Notes: generated by a model from the sequence alone, not told the origin. A stretch of DNA of 64,000 nucleotides from AAA044-D11 sp965268555 (GCA_965268555.1 OZ254174.1:930001-994000); one strand, 5' to 3'. Numbered from the stretch's first letter, positions 34,882-44,635 are shown. Program-made: numbers and translations.

Positions 34882-36858
34882 CCGCTTCAAAGATTCTCGA
34901 ATTACTGCGCCATCACTTGTGCGCCAGAACGGTGGCATCGAATTCAATAAAACTGAGCCATATCGTTTGGTGACAATTCGTGAATCTAGAATTGCAACTA
35001 CTCCCCGATCATCAATTGATCTAATCAAGCGACCAGTTCCTTGCGCCAATAACAGCGCAGCACGTGGCAGTGAAACTTGCATGAAACCACTTCCACCAGC
35101 GGCATCAGCTTCGGCGGCGCGTGCACTCATTACTGGTTCATCTGGTCGTGGAAATGGAATTCGATCTATCGCAACAAGTGTGCAAGCCGGACCAGGAACA
35201 TCGATGCCTTGCCATAAGGAAATTGTTCCAAGCAGAATTGATTTTGGATCCTTAGCAAATCTTTCAACTAACGTACCAACGCTATCCCCGCGCTTCTGGG
35301 TAATAATCGGAATCTCTAGCTCTGCTAATACCTTGCGCAAATACTCATCGGCCATCTCAACACCACGCCACGATGAGAAGAGTGCAAGGGTTCGGCCACC
35401 AGCGGCATCAATTAGCTCTGCAAGTTCGGTGAGTGCCTCCTTACTTGGACCATCGCGCCCTGGTTCTGGAATATGTTTTGGCAGATACAACGCGCCCTGC
35501 TTTGCAAAATCAAATGGTGATCCAACATCCAACATCTGCACATTTGCGGGATCAATCTCGCCCGCTTCAAATTCATCCTCGGAATCTTCATCCTCCGATC
35601 CACCCACAACAAAGCCGATAGATTTCGCAATTGCATCGAATGATTTACCAACTGTCAGCGTCGCACTTGTAGCAATTACCGGAGTATCAGTAAGCAGATT
35701 TGCCCGCAATACTTGTGAGACCGATAGCGGTGCTAAATAAAGTGTGGAGTATGTAGGCTCAAACCACATAACTTGGTGGCCACTTGGCTTTAACATCTTG
35801 GTCGCAGTTTGTTGCACCTCATTTGTTGCACCTTTAACTCGTGCGCGTTCAGCCATGGAATCTGGATCGATTACATCGGAATCCGCATTTATCAAAGCAA
35901 CAACCGCGGCGCTTGCCTCTTTCACTTTGCGAATTGGTGCTTCTAGCTGTGCTGGTAGTTCTGGAAGGCGACCAGCTTTTGTTGGGTCATTTCTAACATC
36001 AGCAGCAAAATCAGTTAAGGCTTCAGCAAAATTATCTGCGGCTTTTGCAAAAGCATCGGATGCTTTTCCAGGAAGGTGTTTCTTCGCCATCTTTGCCGCG
36101 CGTTCAACTCTTGCAGCAGTCAACTCTTCAGTGACGGCCTGGGTGGTGCGATCCATAAACTCATGTGCCTCATCGAGAATTACCGCATCGCGTTCAGGCA
36201 AAATCGGATGGGAATCTACAATTTCAATTGCAAGCAAGGTGTGATTTGTTACAACCACATCTGCAGTTTGAGCTTTTGCTTTTGCATTTACCGCGAAACA
36301 TTGTGACCCATACGCACAATCATCTTTTCCAATGCACTCACGCCCTGAAACCGAATTCGCATACCAAACTCTGCGATCAACATCAGGTGCATCATCGCGA
36401 TCGCCAGATACCCCAGGTGTCTCGGCCCATGCACGTAATCGTTTTGCATCCTTCTCAAGAGTTCCGATCTCCATCAAAACTTCGCCATCAGGGTCTGGCT
36501 CTGCGCTATTCATTTTCTGTAAACACAGATAGTTTCCGACGCCTTTATAAACCGCGAAGGTTAATTCGCGCCCTAACTCTTTCTCCAAGGCGCCTTTAAT
36601 CTTTGGTAAATCGCGTTCAACTAATTGGCGCTGCAACGCAAGGGTTGCGGTTGCAACTAAAACTTTTTTCCCATGTACAAGTGCGGGGACTAAATATGCA
36701 AGTGATTTTCCGGTGCCAGTTCCGGCTTGAACCAATAAGTGGTGTCGATCGGATAACGCATTTGCAACCGCCTCGGCCATTTCAATCTGACCTTCGCGAG
36801 GTTGGCCACCTATCGCTTCAACTGCAGCATCGAGGGCCTTGCGCATCTTCTCAATCAT
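34849..36858 (-). CDS. ATP-dependent helicase, DinG/XPD (Rad3-like) family
   Basis: The 669-residue superfamily 2 helicase has Walker A in VQAGTGTGKSLAYL (about residue 43), a Fe-S cluster region with four cysteines (NYLCLQ, GRECIGKDDCAYGSQC), the DEAH box in ILDEAHEF and the C-terminal helicase motifs GTISLWQGIDVPG and QGTGRLIRS. Such enzymes unwind structured DNA with 5'-3' polarity. The gene is called dinG-like in many actinobacteria; no clear SOS box lies upstream. It overlaps the Nudix gene end to end. Confidence 0.9.
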   Translation of the reverse strand: MIEKMRKALDAAVEAIGGQPREGQIEMAEAVANALSDRHHLLVQAGTGTGKSLAYLVPALVHGKKVLVATATLALQRQLVERDLPKIKGALEKELGRELTFAVYKGVGNYLCLQKMNSAEPDPDGEVLMEIGTLEKDAKRLRAWAETPGVSGDRDDAPDVDRRVWYANSVSGRECIGKDDCAYGSQCFAVNAKAKAQTADVVVTNHTLLAIEIVDSHPILPERDAVILDEAHEFMDRTTQAVTEELTAARVERAAKMAKKHLPGKASDAFAKAADNFAEALTDFAADVRNDPTKAGRLPELPAQLEAPIRKVKEASAAVVALINADSDVIDPDSMAERARVKGATNEVQQTATKMLKPSGHQVMWFEPTYSTLYLAPLSVSQVLRANLLTDTPVIATSATLTVGKSFDAIAKSIGFVVGGSEDEDSEDEFEAGEIDPANVQMLDVGSPFDFAKQGALYLPKHIPEPGRDGPSKEALTELAELIDAAGGRTLALFSSWRGVEMADEYLRKVLAELEIPIITQKRGDSVGTLVERFAKDPKSILLGTISLWQGIDVPGPACTLVAIDRIPFPRPDEPVMSARAAEADAAGGSGFMQVSLPRAALLLAQGTGRLIRSIDDRGVVAILDSRIVTKRYGSVLLNSMPPFWRTSDGAVIRESLKRLNKDYLEAGE

Positions 36859-36897
36859 TTGTTAACCACCTGCGAACCTTATCGGCCAACGCTGACG

Positions 36898-37851
36898 TTA
36901 TTTGAGATGGTGCTCAGTCTCGACAAAGCGCACGGTGCGCGATTTTCCACGCATAACAAGTGATTGGCTGACCGCGCCATATTCCGAATATTTCACACCT
37001 TTTAACAATTCACCATCAGTAATTCCAGTTGCAGCCATAAACACATCATCAGAATTAACTAAATCTCGAGTTGTGTAAACCTGATCCAATTTGTAGCCCG
37101 CAGCAATCGCGCTCTGTTTTTCGGCGTCATCTTTCGGACGAAGCAATCCTTGAATTACTCCCCCTAAACAAATCATTGCGGCCGCTGTTATTACACCTTC
37201 TGGAGTTCCGCCAATTCCCATTAACAAATCCACGGAAGTGCTTGGTCTCGCCGCTTCAATCGCCGCAGCAACATCGCCATCTTGAATGAATTTAACTCGA
37301 GCCCCGGCCTCTCGAATCTCTTTTACAAGTTGATCATGGCGCGGGCGATTTAGAACTACAACCGTTAAGTCGCCAACTGCACGCCGCTTCGCCTTTGCGA
37401 CTGCCTGTAAATTAGCTTTTACTGGCGCTGTAATATCAATTTTATCTGCGGCTTCTGGGCCCGTAACAATCTTGTTCATATAGAACACACCGGATGGATC
37501 GAACATCGTTCCGCGCGGTGCAATTGAAATAACACTGATTGCACCATTAGAACCATTTGCAGTTAACGAGGTTCCATCAATCGGGTCTACAGCAACATCA
37601 ACACTTGGGCCAAAGCCATTTCCAACTTCTTCACCATCATGCAACATTGGGGCGTTATCTTTTTCGCCTTCGCCAATTACTACAACCCCTGCCATATCAA
37701 CAGTGTTAATTAGCGAGCGCATTGCAATTACTGCAGCGCCATCTGCACCATCTTTATCGCCGCGACCAATCCAAGGAGCTGCTGCAAGTGCTGCGGTTTC
37801 AGTAACGCGAATTAGCTCTAATGCTAAGTTGCGATCTGGAACTTGAGTCAC
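36898..37851 (-). CDS. glpX: Fructose-1,6-bisphosphatase, class II
   Basis: The 317-residue GlpX-type phosphatase catalyses the gluconeogenic conversion of fructose-1,6-bisphosphate to fructose-6-phosphate. The metal-binding GEGEKDNAPML and VDPIDGTSLTANG motifs are clear, with LMGIGGTPEGVI near the C-terminal part. Its start overlaps the ppdK stop by four bases (ATGA). The pair gives a gluconeogenic unit from pyruvate to hexose phosphate. Confidence 0.93.
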   Translation of the reverse strand: MTQVPDRNLALELIRVTETAALAAAPWIGRGDKDGADGAAVIAMRSLINTVDMAGVVVIGEGEKDNAPMLHDGEEVGNGFGPSVDVAVDPIDGTSLTANGSNGAISVISIAPRGTMFDPSGVFYMNKIVTGPEAADKIDITAPVKANLQAVAKAKRRAVGDLTVVVLNRPRHDQLVKEIREAGARVKFIQDGDVAAAIEAARPSTSVDLLMGIGGTPEGVITAAAMICLGGVIQGLLRPKDDAEKQSAIAAGYKLDQVYTTRDLVNSDDVFMAATGITDGELLKGVKYSEYGAVSQSLVMRGKSRTVRFVETEHHLK

Positions 37852-40562
37852 TGCGTTGAACTCTCCATATCTGATTTGGAATTAGCCTTTATTGCCACCG
37901 CGCGGCCTGATTCCAATCTAGCAACTGGGACTCTAAAAGGTGAGCAAGAAACATAGTCCAACCCAATTTTGTCGAAGAAATGAATACTTGAAGGGTCGCC
38001 ACCATGCTCGCCGCAGACACCAATCTTAAAGTCGGCGCGAATTGATCGGGCTTGATCGGTCGCGGTCTTCACCAAAATTCCCACTCCAGCTTGATCTAGA
38101 GATTCGAAGGGATTAAATGGAAGCAGCTCAAGGTCTAGATAACGTGGCAAGAATGACGACTCAACATCATCACGACTAAAGGCCCAAGTTAGTTGCGTTA
38201 AATCATTTGTACCGAAGGAGAAGAAGTCAGCATAAACACCTAAGCGCTCGGCGGTAATAGCGGCACGTGGCGTTTCAATCATGGTTCCGATTGGAATATC
38301 AGCGCTCTGGCCAGTGCCCTTGAAGGTTCGCTTAATCTCTTCTTCTAAAGTTTCACGTAAGTAAAGAAGTTCGCGCTGAGTTGCGACCAGCGGAATCATT
38401 ACCTCGGGCTTTGGATCATGACCGAGTTTGCGAACTTCTAGAAGTGCATGAACAAGGGCACGTACCTGCATTTTGTAAAGTTCAGGAATCAAAATTCCAA
38501 GTCGAACTCCGCGCAGACCAAGCATCGGATTTGATTCATGCATCCGCTTTACTGCTGCGAATACCGCAGTGTCACGCGTTGGAATCTCTTCATTTAGCGC
38601 TTCAGCCCGAGCCATGTGTGCTGAGAGTTCAGCAAGAGGTGGCAAAAATTCGTGCAACGGTGGATCAAGCAAGCGAACCGTTACTGGTAGTCCAGACATC
38701 GCCATCATAATTCCCACGAAATCTGCACGTTGCAAAATTTCCATCTCGCCGATAACGCCACGTTGGACATCTTCGTTCTCGGCCAATACAAGTCTTTCGA
38801 CATAAGAGCGACGTGGTCCTAAGAACATGTGTTCTGTGCGGCAGAGTCCAACTCCTTCGCCACCAAGAATGCGCGCTTTGATTGCATCTTCTGGGGTATC
38901 GGCATTTGCGCGAACTTGTAATCTGCGAATTGAATCGGCATGCGTCAAAATTCGGTGCACCGCTTTAACAACTGGAGAAGCTTCATCGCTCTCAGAGGCG
39001 AGTAAACCTTCCAAGTAACTAGTTACAGGTGATGCAACAACAGGTAATTCACCAAGATAAACCGCACCAGTCGAGCCATCAATTGAAATTACTTCACCGG
39101 CGTAAACGCTTCTGCCACCAACTGTAAAAAAGCCACCCGCTTCATCAACGGTAATGCTTTCAGTTCCGCAGACAGCGGTCTTACCCATTCCACGTGCAAC
39201 AACGGCCGCGTGCGATGTTTTTCCACCACGGCTCGTCAAGATTCCTTGTGCTGCAACCATTCCAACTAAATCATCTGGGCTTGTCTCGCGGCGAACTAAA
39301 ATCACTTTCTCGCCATTCTTTGAGGCATCAAAGGCTTTCTTGGAATCAAATACAACTGCTCCGACTGCAGCGCCGGGAGATGCGGCAAGTCCGCGGGCAA
39401 TTTCATTAACACTTCCACGCAGATCAAATTGCGGAAACATTAACTGAGCAAGTTGAGTTCCACTTACTCGAACCAACGCTTCATCTATTGAAATCTTTCC
39501 TTCATCAACTAATTGAACGGCAATTCGAAACGCCGCTTCTGCAGTTCGCTTTCCCACGCGAGTTTGGAGAATCCAGAGTTTGCCCTTTTCTACGGTGAAT
39601 TCAATATCGCAGAGATCTCGATAATGCTTCTCAAGTTTGGCCATAACCTCATCAAGTTCGGTTGCAATAGCTGGAATTTCTTCCGCCAGGTCAGCCAATG
39701 ACATTGTGTTTCTAATTCCCGCAACAACATCTTCACCCTGGGCGCGAATTAAATAATCCCCATAACTTCCACTCTCACCGGTTGCTGGATCTCTTGTGAA
39801 GGCAACTCCGGTACCTGATTGATCATCAAGATTTCCAAAGACCATTGATTGCACATTTACCGCAGTACCAAGATCAGATGGAATTCGCTCACGTTGTCTG
39901 TACAACTGTGCCCGCTCTGAGTTCCAAGAATGAAACACTGCTTCAACTGATTTTGCTAAGTGCTCACGTGGATCAGTTGGAAAATCTTCACCAGTAACCG
40001 CTTCGGTCTCTTTTATATAGCCCTCGGTCAACGCTTTAAGGCCATCGACATCTAAATCTGCAATTGATTTTGCTTTGAATTGCGCCAAGACTCTTGCGGC
40101 AATTTTATGGAATTCTTCATTTGGAACATCACAAACTATTCGTCCATACATATCAACAAAACGGCGATAACAATCCCAGGCAAATTTCGGATTACCAGAT
40201 TGTTCGCCCATTGCTTGCGCAACCTCTGGCGTCATTCCTACGTTTAATACAGTCTCCATCATTCCGGGCATTGAAAACTTTGCACCAGATCGAACTGAAA
40301 CTAATAGTGGCTTTGCTGGATTACCAAACTCTTTTCCAAGTTCTTTCTCTAAATTTGCTAACGCTGCTTCTAATTGTGCAGGTAGAGTTTCTGGAATTTT
40401 TTCATTAACTAAAAATTCGCGACAAGCTTCAGTTGTAATTGTGAATCCAGGAGGAACTGGCAAACCAATCTTCACCATCTCAGCAAGGTTTGCACCTTTT
40501 CCGCCAAGCAGATCTGATTGCGTCCGATCACCAAATGTGAACGGGTGAATAAAAGTAGTCAT
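37848..40562 (-). CDS. ppdK: Pyruvate, phosphate dikinase
   Basis: The 904-residue enzyme interconverts pyruvate, ATP and phosphate with phosphoenolpyruvate, AMP and pyrophosphate. The N-terminal ATP-grasp domain has GGKGANLAEM, the phosphohistidine domain has LTSRGGKTSHAAVVARGMGK (about residue 465) and the C-terminal PEP/pyruvate barrel contains GLCRTEHMF and SFGTNDLTQ. Overlap with glpX points to use in gluconeogenesis or in a reversible PPi-linked glycolysis. An AGGAGG ribosome binding site precedes the ATG. Confidence 0.95.
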   Translation of the reverse strand: MTTFIHPFTFGDRTQSDLLGGKGANLAEMVKIGLPVPPGFTITTEACREFLVNEKIPETLPAQLEAALANLEKELGKEFGNPAKPLLVSVRSGAKFSMPGMMETVLNVGMTPEVAQAMGEQSGNPKFAWDCYRRFVDMYGRIVCDVPNEEFHKIAARVLAQFKAKSIADLDVDGLKALTEGYIKETEAVTGEDFPTDPREHLAKSVEAVFHSWNSERAQLYRQRERIPSDLGTAVNVQSMVFGNLDDQSGTGVAFTRDPATGESGSYGDYLIRAQGEDVVAGIRNTMSLADLAEEIPAIATELDEVMAKLEKHYRDLCDIEFTVEKGKLWILQTRVGKRTAEAAFRIAVQLVDEGKISIDEALVRVSGTQLAQLMFPQFDLRGSVNEIARGLAASPGAAVGAVVFDSKKAFDASKNGEKVILVRRETSPDDLVGMVAAQGILTSRGGKTSHAAVVARGMGKTAVCGTESITVDEAGGFFTVGGRSVYAGEVISIDGSTGAVYLGELPVVASPVTSYLEGLLASESDEASPVVKAVHRILTHADSIRRLQVRANADTPEDAIKARILGGEGVGLCRTEHMFLGPRRSYVERLVLAENEDVQRGVIGEMEILQRADFVGIMMAMSGLPVTVRLLDPPLHEFLPPLAELSAHMARAEALNEEIPTRDTAVFAAVKRMHESNPMLGLRGVRLGILIPELYKMQVRALVHALLEVRKLGHDPKPEVMIPLVATQRELLYLRETLEEEIKRTFKGTGQSADIPIGTMIETPRAAITAERLGVYADFFSFGTNDLTQLTWAFSRDDVESSFLPRYLDLELLPFNPFESLDQAGVGILVKTATDQARSIRADFKIGVCGEHGGDPSSIHFFDKIGLDYVSCSPFRVPVARLESGRAVAIKANSKSDMESSTQ

Positions 40563-40630
40563 CGTTGACCCTCCTGATTAGGCAAGAGCCTAATTGTTCT
40601 TTGCACTTTCCCGTTGCTAATTAACCCGTA

Positions 40631-40678
40631 AATGAGAGCGAGCCCCGGGTGATTTCTCACTCGAGGCTCGTTCTCATT
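40631..40678 (-). terminator. Long hairpin after nrdJ
   Basis: AATGAGAGCGAGCC (40631-40644) pairs with GGCTCGTTCTCATT (40665-40678) as a 14-base-pair stem with one G-U pair and a 20-base loop. It lies between the end of nrdJ and the ppdK promoter region. There is no clear T tract on either side, so it may be a terminator without a U tail or an mRNA-end stabiliser. Confidence 0.55.
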
Positions 40679-40694
40679 ATTTAAGATTTTCAGA

Positions 40695-43541
40695 TCATGA
40701 ACATCCAGATGTGTTTCCACAACCTTCGCAGACGAAACATGAACCAGCCATACGCATCTTCACACCGCAAGTCATACATAGAGGTGCATCTGATTTAACG
40801 CCGCTCATCTTTTCGAAGAGTTCCATTGATGAACCAACGCCGCCGCCAGCTTCAGGTGCACTTTCAATCTTCACTTCAACACTGTTTGCTGAAGATGGCG
40901 CCTTAGCAATTGGTTTGAATGAAGCTGATTGTGCTTGTGCTGCAACGATCTCTTTAATTGCTGAAGGATCTGGTGTGTACTCGCCTGTATCTAGTGCACG
41001 TTGGCGTTCTGATGATGTGTAAAGACCCATCGCGCTACGTGATTCGAATGGTAAGTAATCAAGTGCCAAGCGACGGAAGATGTAATCCATCATGGATTGC
41101 GCCATGCGGATATCTGCATCATCTGTCATGCCGGCTGGCTCGAAGCGCAAGTTAGTGAACTTCTCTACGAAAGTTTCTAGTGGAACTCCGTATTGCAAAC
41201 CGATTGATACTGCGATTGAGAATGCATCCATTACACCGGCAAGAGTTGAACCTTGCTTGCCAAGCTTTAGGAATACTTCACCAAGTGCGCCATCTGCATA
41301 TGCACCAGCTGTCATGTAACCCTCGGCGCCGCCAACCATAAATGATGTTGTGATTGATGGACGAGACTTTGGTAGACGCTTACGTGTAGCAGTTGGGTGT
41401 ACTGCATCTGCAACAGCATCTGTTGGTGCACCCTTTGAATCAGATAGCGGTTGACCGACCTTACAGTTGTCGCGATAAACCGCGAGCGCCTTTAGGCCAA
41501 GCTTCCAACCTTCGTAGTAAACCTCTTCGATTTCAGCAACTGTTGCATCTGAAGGCAGGTTAACTGTCTTTGAGATTGCACCAGATAGGAATGGTTGACA
41601 TGCAGCCATCATCTTTACGTGGCCCATTGCTGAGATTGAGCGGATACCCATTGCGCAGTCGAAGATGTCATAGTGCTCTGGCTTTAGGCCAGGCGCGTCA
41701 ATGATGTTTCCGTTCTCTGCGATGTATTCAACGATTGCCTCGTTGGTCTCATCTGAGTAACCAAGCTTCTTAAGTGCTTGTGGAATTGTCTGGTTAACGA
41801 TCTGCATTGAACCGCCACCGACAAGCTTCTTAAACTTAACTAAAGCAAGGTCTGGCTCGATACCTGTTGTATCGCAATCCATCATCAAGCCGATAGTTCC
41901 GGTTGGTGCAAGAACTGAAGCTTGGGCGTTGCGCCAGCCATTCTTATCGCCAATCTCGAGGCACTTTTCCCACTCTTTATTCGCTACTTGCCAGACATCT
42001 TGGTCTAGTGATGTAACGCTGCGAGCTGATGCAGATGCATTTGCATGCTTCTTCATTACGCGAGTGTGTGCTTGTGCGTTGCGAGCAAAGCCAGCATATG
42101 GTCCAACGATTCCAGCCAACTCTGCAGAGCGACGGTATGAAGTACCTGTCATAAGAGATGTGATTGCGCCAGCTAGTTGGCGGCCACCATCTGAATCGTA
42201 AGCAAGACCTGACGCCATAAGTAGCGCACCAAGGTTTGCATATCCGATACCTAGTTGGCGGTAGTTGCGAGTTGTCTCACCGATTGGATCTGTTGGGAAA
42301 TCTGCGAAGCAGATTGAGATATCCATTGCAGTGATGATTAGCTCGGTTGCCTTAACAAAGTTCTTGGTATCGAATGAACCATTTGATTCTAGGAACTTTA
42401 GAAGGTTTAGTGATGCCAAGTTACATGATGAGTTATCAAGTGACATGTACTCAGAGCAAGGGTTCGATGCATTGATGCGACCGGTCTCTGGGTTTGTGTG
42501 CCAATCATTGATTGTGTCGTCATATTGAATTCCTGGATCAGCGCAAGCCCATGCCGCTTCTGCCATCTTGCGGAATAGTTCGCGAGCTTCAACAGTTTCG
42601 ATAACTTCACCTGAAGCACGAGCAACTAGCCCAAACTTTTCGTTGTTCTCATATGCGCGCATGAATTCATCTGATACGCGAACTGAGTTATTTGCATTCT
42701 GATATTGCACAGAAATAATGTCTTTGCCACCGAGATCCATATCGAAGCCAGCATCGCGAAGTGCGCGAATCTTGTCCTCTTCGCGGACCTTGGTCTCAAT
42801 GAATTCTTCGATATCTGGGTGGTTTACATCTAGAACAACCATCTTTGCAGCGCGACGTGTTGCGCCACCTGACTTGATTGTTCCTGCTGATGCATCCGCA
42901 CCGCGCATAAATGAAACTGGACCAGAAGCTGTTCCGCCAGATTTTAGAAGCTCTTTTGCAGAACGGATACGTGAAAGGTTTAGACCAGCACCGGAACCGC
43001 CCTTGAAAATCATTCCTTCTTCGCGATACCAGTTAAGGATTGAATCCATGGTGTCATCAACAGAGAGAATGAAACAAGCAGAAACTTGTTGTGGTGCATT
43101 TGTTCCAACGTTAAACCAAACTGGTGAGTTGAATGAGAAGACTTGGTGCATAAGCATCCAAGTTAATTCATGTTCGAAAATTTCAGCATCTAGATCTGTT
43201 GCGAAATATCCGAAATCTTTTCCGGCCTTTGTGTAGGTAAGAACAACGCGGTCAATAACTTGCTTGAGCGACCATTCGCGATTGTCGTGACCTACTGCGC
43301 CACGGAAGTACTTTGTTGTAACGATTGTTGAAGCATTCACTGACCAGAAGTCTGGGTACTCGACGCCCTTTTGCTCGAAGATAACTTCTCCTGATTTCCA
43401 GTTGGTCTGCACAACATCGCGACGTTCCCAAGTCACTTCGTCATAAGGGTGCTTTCCAGCAGTGGTGTAGATGCGTTCGAGAGTAAGGCCCTTGCCTAGG
43501 GTTTTCTTACTTCCCGCTGCTGGCTTATTGACGATAGACAT
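40695..43541 (-). CDS. nrdJ: Vitamin B12-dependent ribonucleotide reductase
   Basis: The 948-residue class II reductase makes dNTPs using adenosylcobalamin, without oxygen dependence. It shows FNSPVWFNVG, the loop-2-type GGSGAGLNLSRIRS, the active-site NPCSEYMSLDNSSCNLASLNL and APTGTIGLMMDCDTTGIEPD. A C-terminal zinc-ribbon-like tail (CMTCGVKM...CFVCEGCG) follows. It starts 26 bases after nrdR and is likely cotranscribed with it. No cobalamin riboswitch is seen, so regulation seems to rest on NrdR. Confidence 0.95.
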   Translation of the reverse strand: MSIVNKPAAGSKKTLGKGLTLERIYTTAGKHPYDEVTWERRDVVQTNWKSGEVIFEQKGVEYPDFWSVNASTIVTTKYFRGAVGHDNREWSLKQVIDRVVLTYTKAGKDFGYFATDLDAEIFEHELTWMLMHQVFSFNSPVWFNVGTNAPQQVSACFILSVDDTMDSILNWYREEGMIFKGGSGAGLNLSRIRSAKELLKSGGTASGPVSFMRGADASAGTIKSGGATRRAAKMVVLDVNHPDIEEFIETKVREEDKIRALRDAGFDMDLGGKDIISVQYQNANNSVRVSDEFMRAYENNEKFGLVARASGEVIETVEARELFRKMAEAAWACADPGIQYDDTINDWHTNPETGRINASNPCSEYMSLDNSSCNLASLNLLKFLESNGSFDTKNFVKATELIITAMDISICFADFPTDPIGETTRNYRQLGIGYANLGALLMASGLAYDSDGGRQLAGAITSLMTGTSYRRSAELAGIVGPYAGFARNAQAHTRVMKKHANASASARSVTSLDQDVWQVANKEWEKCLEIGDKNGWRNAQASVLAPTGTIGLMMDCDTTGIEPDLALVKFKKLVGGGSMQIVNQTIPQALKKLGYSDETNEAIVEYIAENGNIIDAPGLKPEHYDIFDCAMGIRSISAMGHVKMMAACQPFLSGAISKTVNLPSDATVAEIEEVYYEGWKLGLKALAVYRDNCKVGQPLSDSKGAPTDAVADAVHPTATRKRLPKSRPSITTSFMVGGAEGYMTAGAYADGALGEVFLKLGKQGSTLAGVMDAFSIAVSIGLQYGVPLETFVEKFTNLRFEPAGMTDDADIRMAQSMMDYIFRRLALDYLPFESRSAMGLYTSSERQRALDTGEYTPDPSAIKEIVAAQAQSASFKPIAKAPSSANSVEVKIESAPEAGGGVGSSMELFEKMSGVKSDAPLCMTCGVKMRMAGSCFVCEGCGNTSGCS

Positions 43542-43567
43542 GATGATTTCCTTCTTCCGGCTAGTAA

Positions 43568-44098
43568 TTAATTAACTAAAGATTTTCTTGCATTACTTGA
43601 ATTTGTTTCACTTTTTAAATCATTTGCTACAGCTTGGGAATTCGCTGTATTTGAAGGAGCGGCGCGGAGAAGTGCGATCTCACCTTCGAAATCTTCAAGA
43701 GTGGAGAACGAACGATATACCGAGGCAAAGCGTAAGTAAGCGATTTGGTCTAATTCGCGGAGTGGCGCGAGGATTGCCATTCCAACTTCTTGTGCTTCAA
43801 CTTCTGCCTGGCCATCAGAGCGGAGTGTCTCTTCAACTCTCTGGGCTAATAGTGCTAAGTCATCATCATTTACTGGGCGTCCTTGGCAGGCCTTGGAAAC
43901 ACCAGAGATAACTTTCTCGCGGCTAAAAGGTTCAGTCGCACCTGATCTTTTGATGATCATGAGGATCGAGGTCTCAGAGGTAGTGAAGCGGCGGTTGCAG
44001 GATGTGCATTCGCGCCGGCGGCGAATCAAGGTTCCATCTTGCCCAGAGCGAGAATCGACGACTCGAGAGTCCTCGCTTCTGCAAAATGGACATAACAT
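43568..44098 (-). CDS. nrdR: Transcriptional repressor NrdR
   Basis: The 176-residue repressor of ribonucleotide reductase genes has an N-terminal zinc ribbon (MLCPFCRSEDSRVVDSR ... CTSCNRRFTTSE) and an ATP-cone domain from about residue 48 (MIIKRSGATEPFSREKV) that senses ATP/dATP. The C-terminal extension of about 25 residues is longer than the usual 150-residue form. It precedes nrdJ, and two NrdR-box-like sites lie upstream, so it should repress itself and nrdJ. Confidence 0.94.
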   Translation of the reverse strand: MLCPFCRSEDSRVVDSRSGQDGTLIRRRRECTSCNRRFTTSETSILMIIKRSGATEPFSREKVISGVSKACQGRPVNDDDLALLAQRVEETLRSDGQAEVEAQEVGMAILAPLRELDQIAYLRFASVYRSFSTLEDFEGEIALLRAAPSNTANSQAVANDLKSETNSSNARKSLVN

Positions 44099-44141
44099 TC
44101 TTGGATTTCCCCTTTTTCAACTGTTCAAGCGTAAGTGCCCT

Positions 44142-44170
44142 AACATAGTGGAAAACCACAACTTATGGAA
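44142..44170 (-). promoter_or_regulatory. Candidate promoter of nrdR-nrdJ
   Basis: On the minus strand TTCCAT (44165-44170) and TATGTT (44142-44147) are separated by 17 bases. The -10 is good and the -35 weak. The nearer NrdR-like box overlaps the -35 and spacer, consistent with repression. Confidence 0.4.
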
Positions 44171-44199
44171 CTTATTCGTGGTCTGACCCCTATATGTAG
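44156..44199 (-). promoter_or_regulatory. Paired NrdR boxes upstream of nrdR
   Basis: Two sites resemble the known NrdR box (CwAwATcTTGTG core): CTACATATAGGGG at 44187-44199 and CCATAAGTTGTGG at 44156-44168 on the minus strand. Their centres lie 31 bases apart, the spacing of about three helical turns known for tandem NrdR boxes. Each deviates from the consensus at several positions. Confidence 0.6.
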
Positions 44200-44273
44200 T
44201 AGGAACTGTAGACCAAAACTCGAGGGTTTAAAGGAGGCTGTGCGGCGTGTCGGGACGAGAAACTATTTAAACA

Positions 44274-44585
44274 CTAGTTAGAAGGCACCCAGAGCTTGGT
44301 TCCAGGCTCAAGATCGGTTGAATCCAGGCCATTGGCTGAAACGATCTGATCCACGACGGATGAGAGATCAGATCGAGCTCCGTTATTTAGCGCTGAAGCG
44401 ATTGACCAGATGGTCTCGCCACTTGTCACAACAACTTGCATGTAACCAGATGTTCCGGTCTTAATAACTTCTGATGAAGCAACGCCGTGGTCGCTTAGGG
44501 ATGCGCTAAAACCAGCGCCAATTACTATCAATAGCGATGCGCCAACAAAAGTTCTTGCTAGCTTCTTATAACGGTTCTTGCTCAT
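44274..44585 (-). CDS. LysM protein next to lexA, probable SOS division inhibitor (YneA/DivS-like)
   Basis: The 103-residue protein has a short basic N-terminus, one membrane helix (about residues 10-30) and a LysM peptidoglycan-binding domain (VVVTSGETIWSIA ... VSANGLDSTDLEPGTKLWVPS). It is divergent from lexA with a SOS box (44636-44651) 51 bases upstream, and it has an AGGAG ribosome binding site. This arrangement and design match the SOS-induced division suppressors YneA, DivS and Rv2719c, which pause septation during DNA damage. The role is inferred from context. Confidence 0.8.
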   Translation of the reverse strand: MSKNRYKKLARTFVGASLLIVIGAGFSASLSDHGVASSEVIKTGTSGYMQVVVTSGETIWSIASALNNGARSDLSSVVDQIVSANGLDSTDLEPGTKLWVPSN

Positions 44586-44635
44586 TTACTTCTCCTACTT
44601 AACCTTGTTACCAAGAACCGAGGGGATTCGGTCAT

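Noticed and set aside
35744..36599. Open frames of up to 166 codons antisense to the DinG-like helicase gene
   Set aside because: They lack protein-like composition and start signals, and they shadow a clear helicase on the other strand; similar shadows occur across most genes here.
36859..36897. SOS box upstream of the DinG-like helicase
   Set aside because: Only a single GAAC half-site (in GCGAACC) is present without a matching partner, so I do not call LexA control.
43542..44273. Cobalamin riboswitch in front of B12-dependent nrdJ
   Set aside because: The nrdR-nrdJ gap is only 26 bases, and the region before nrdR shows no B12-box-like conserved core.
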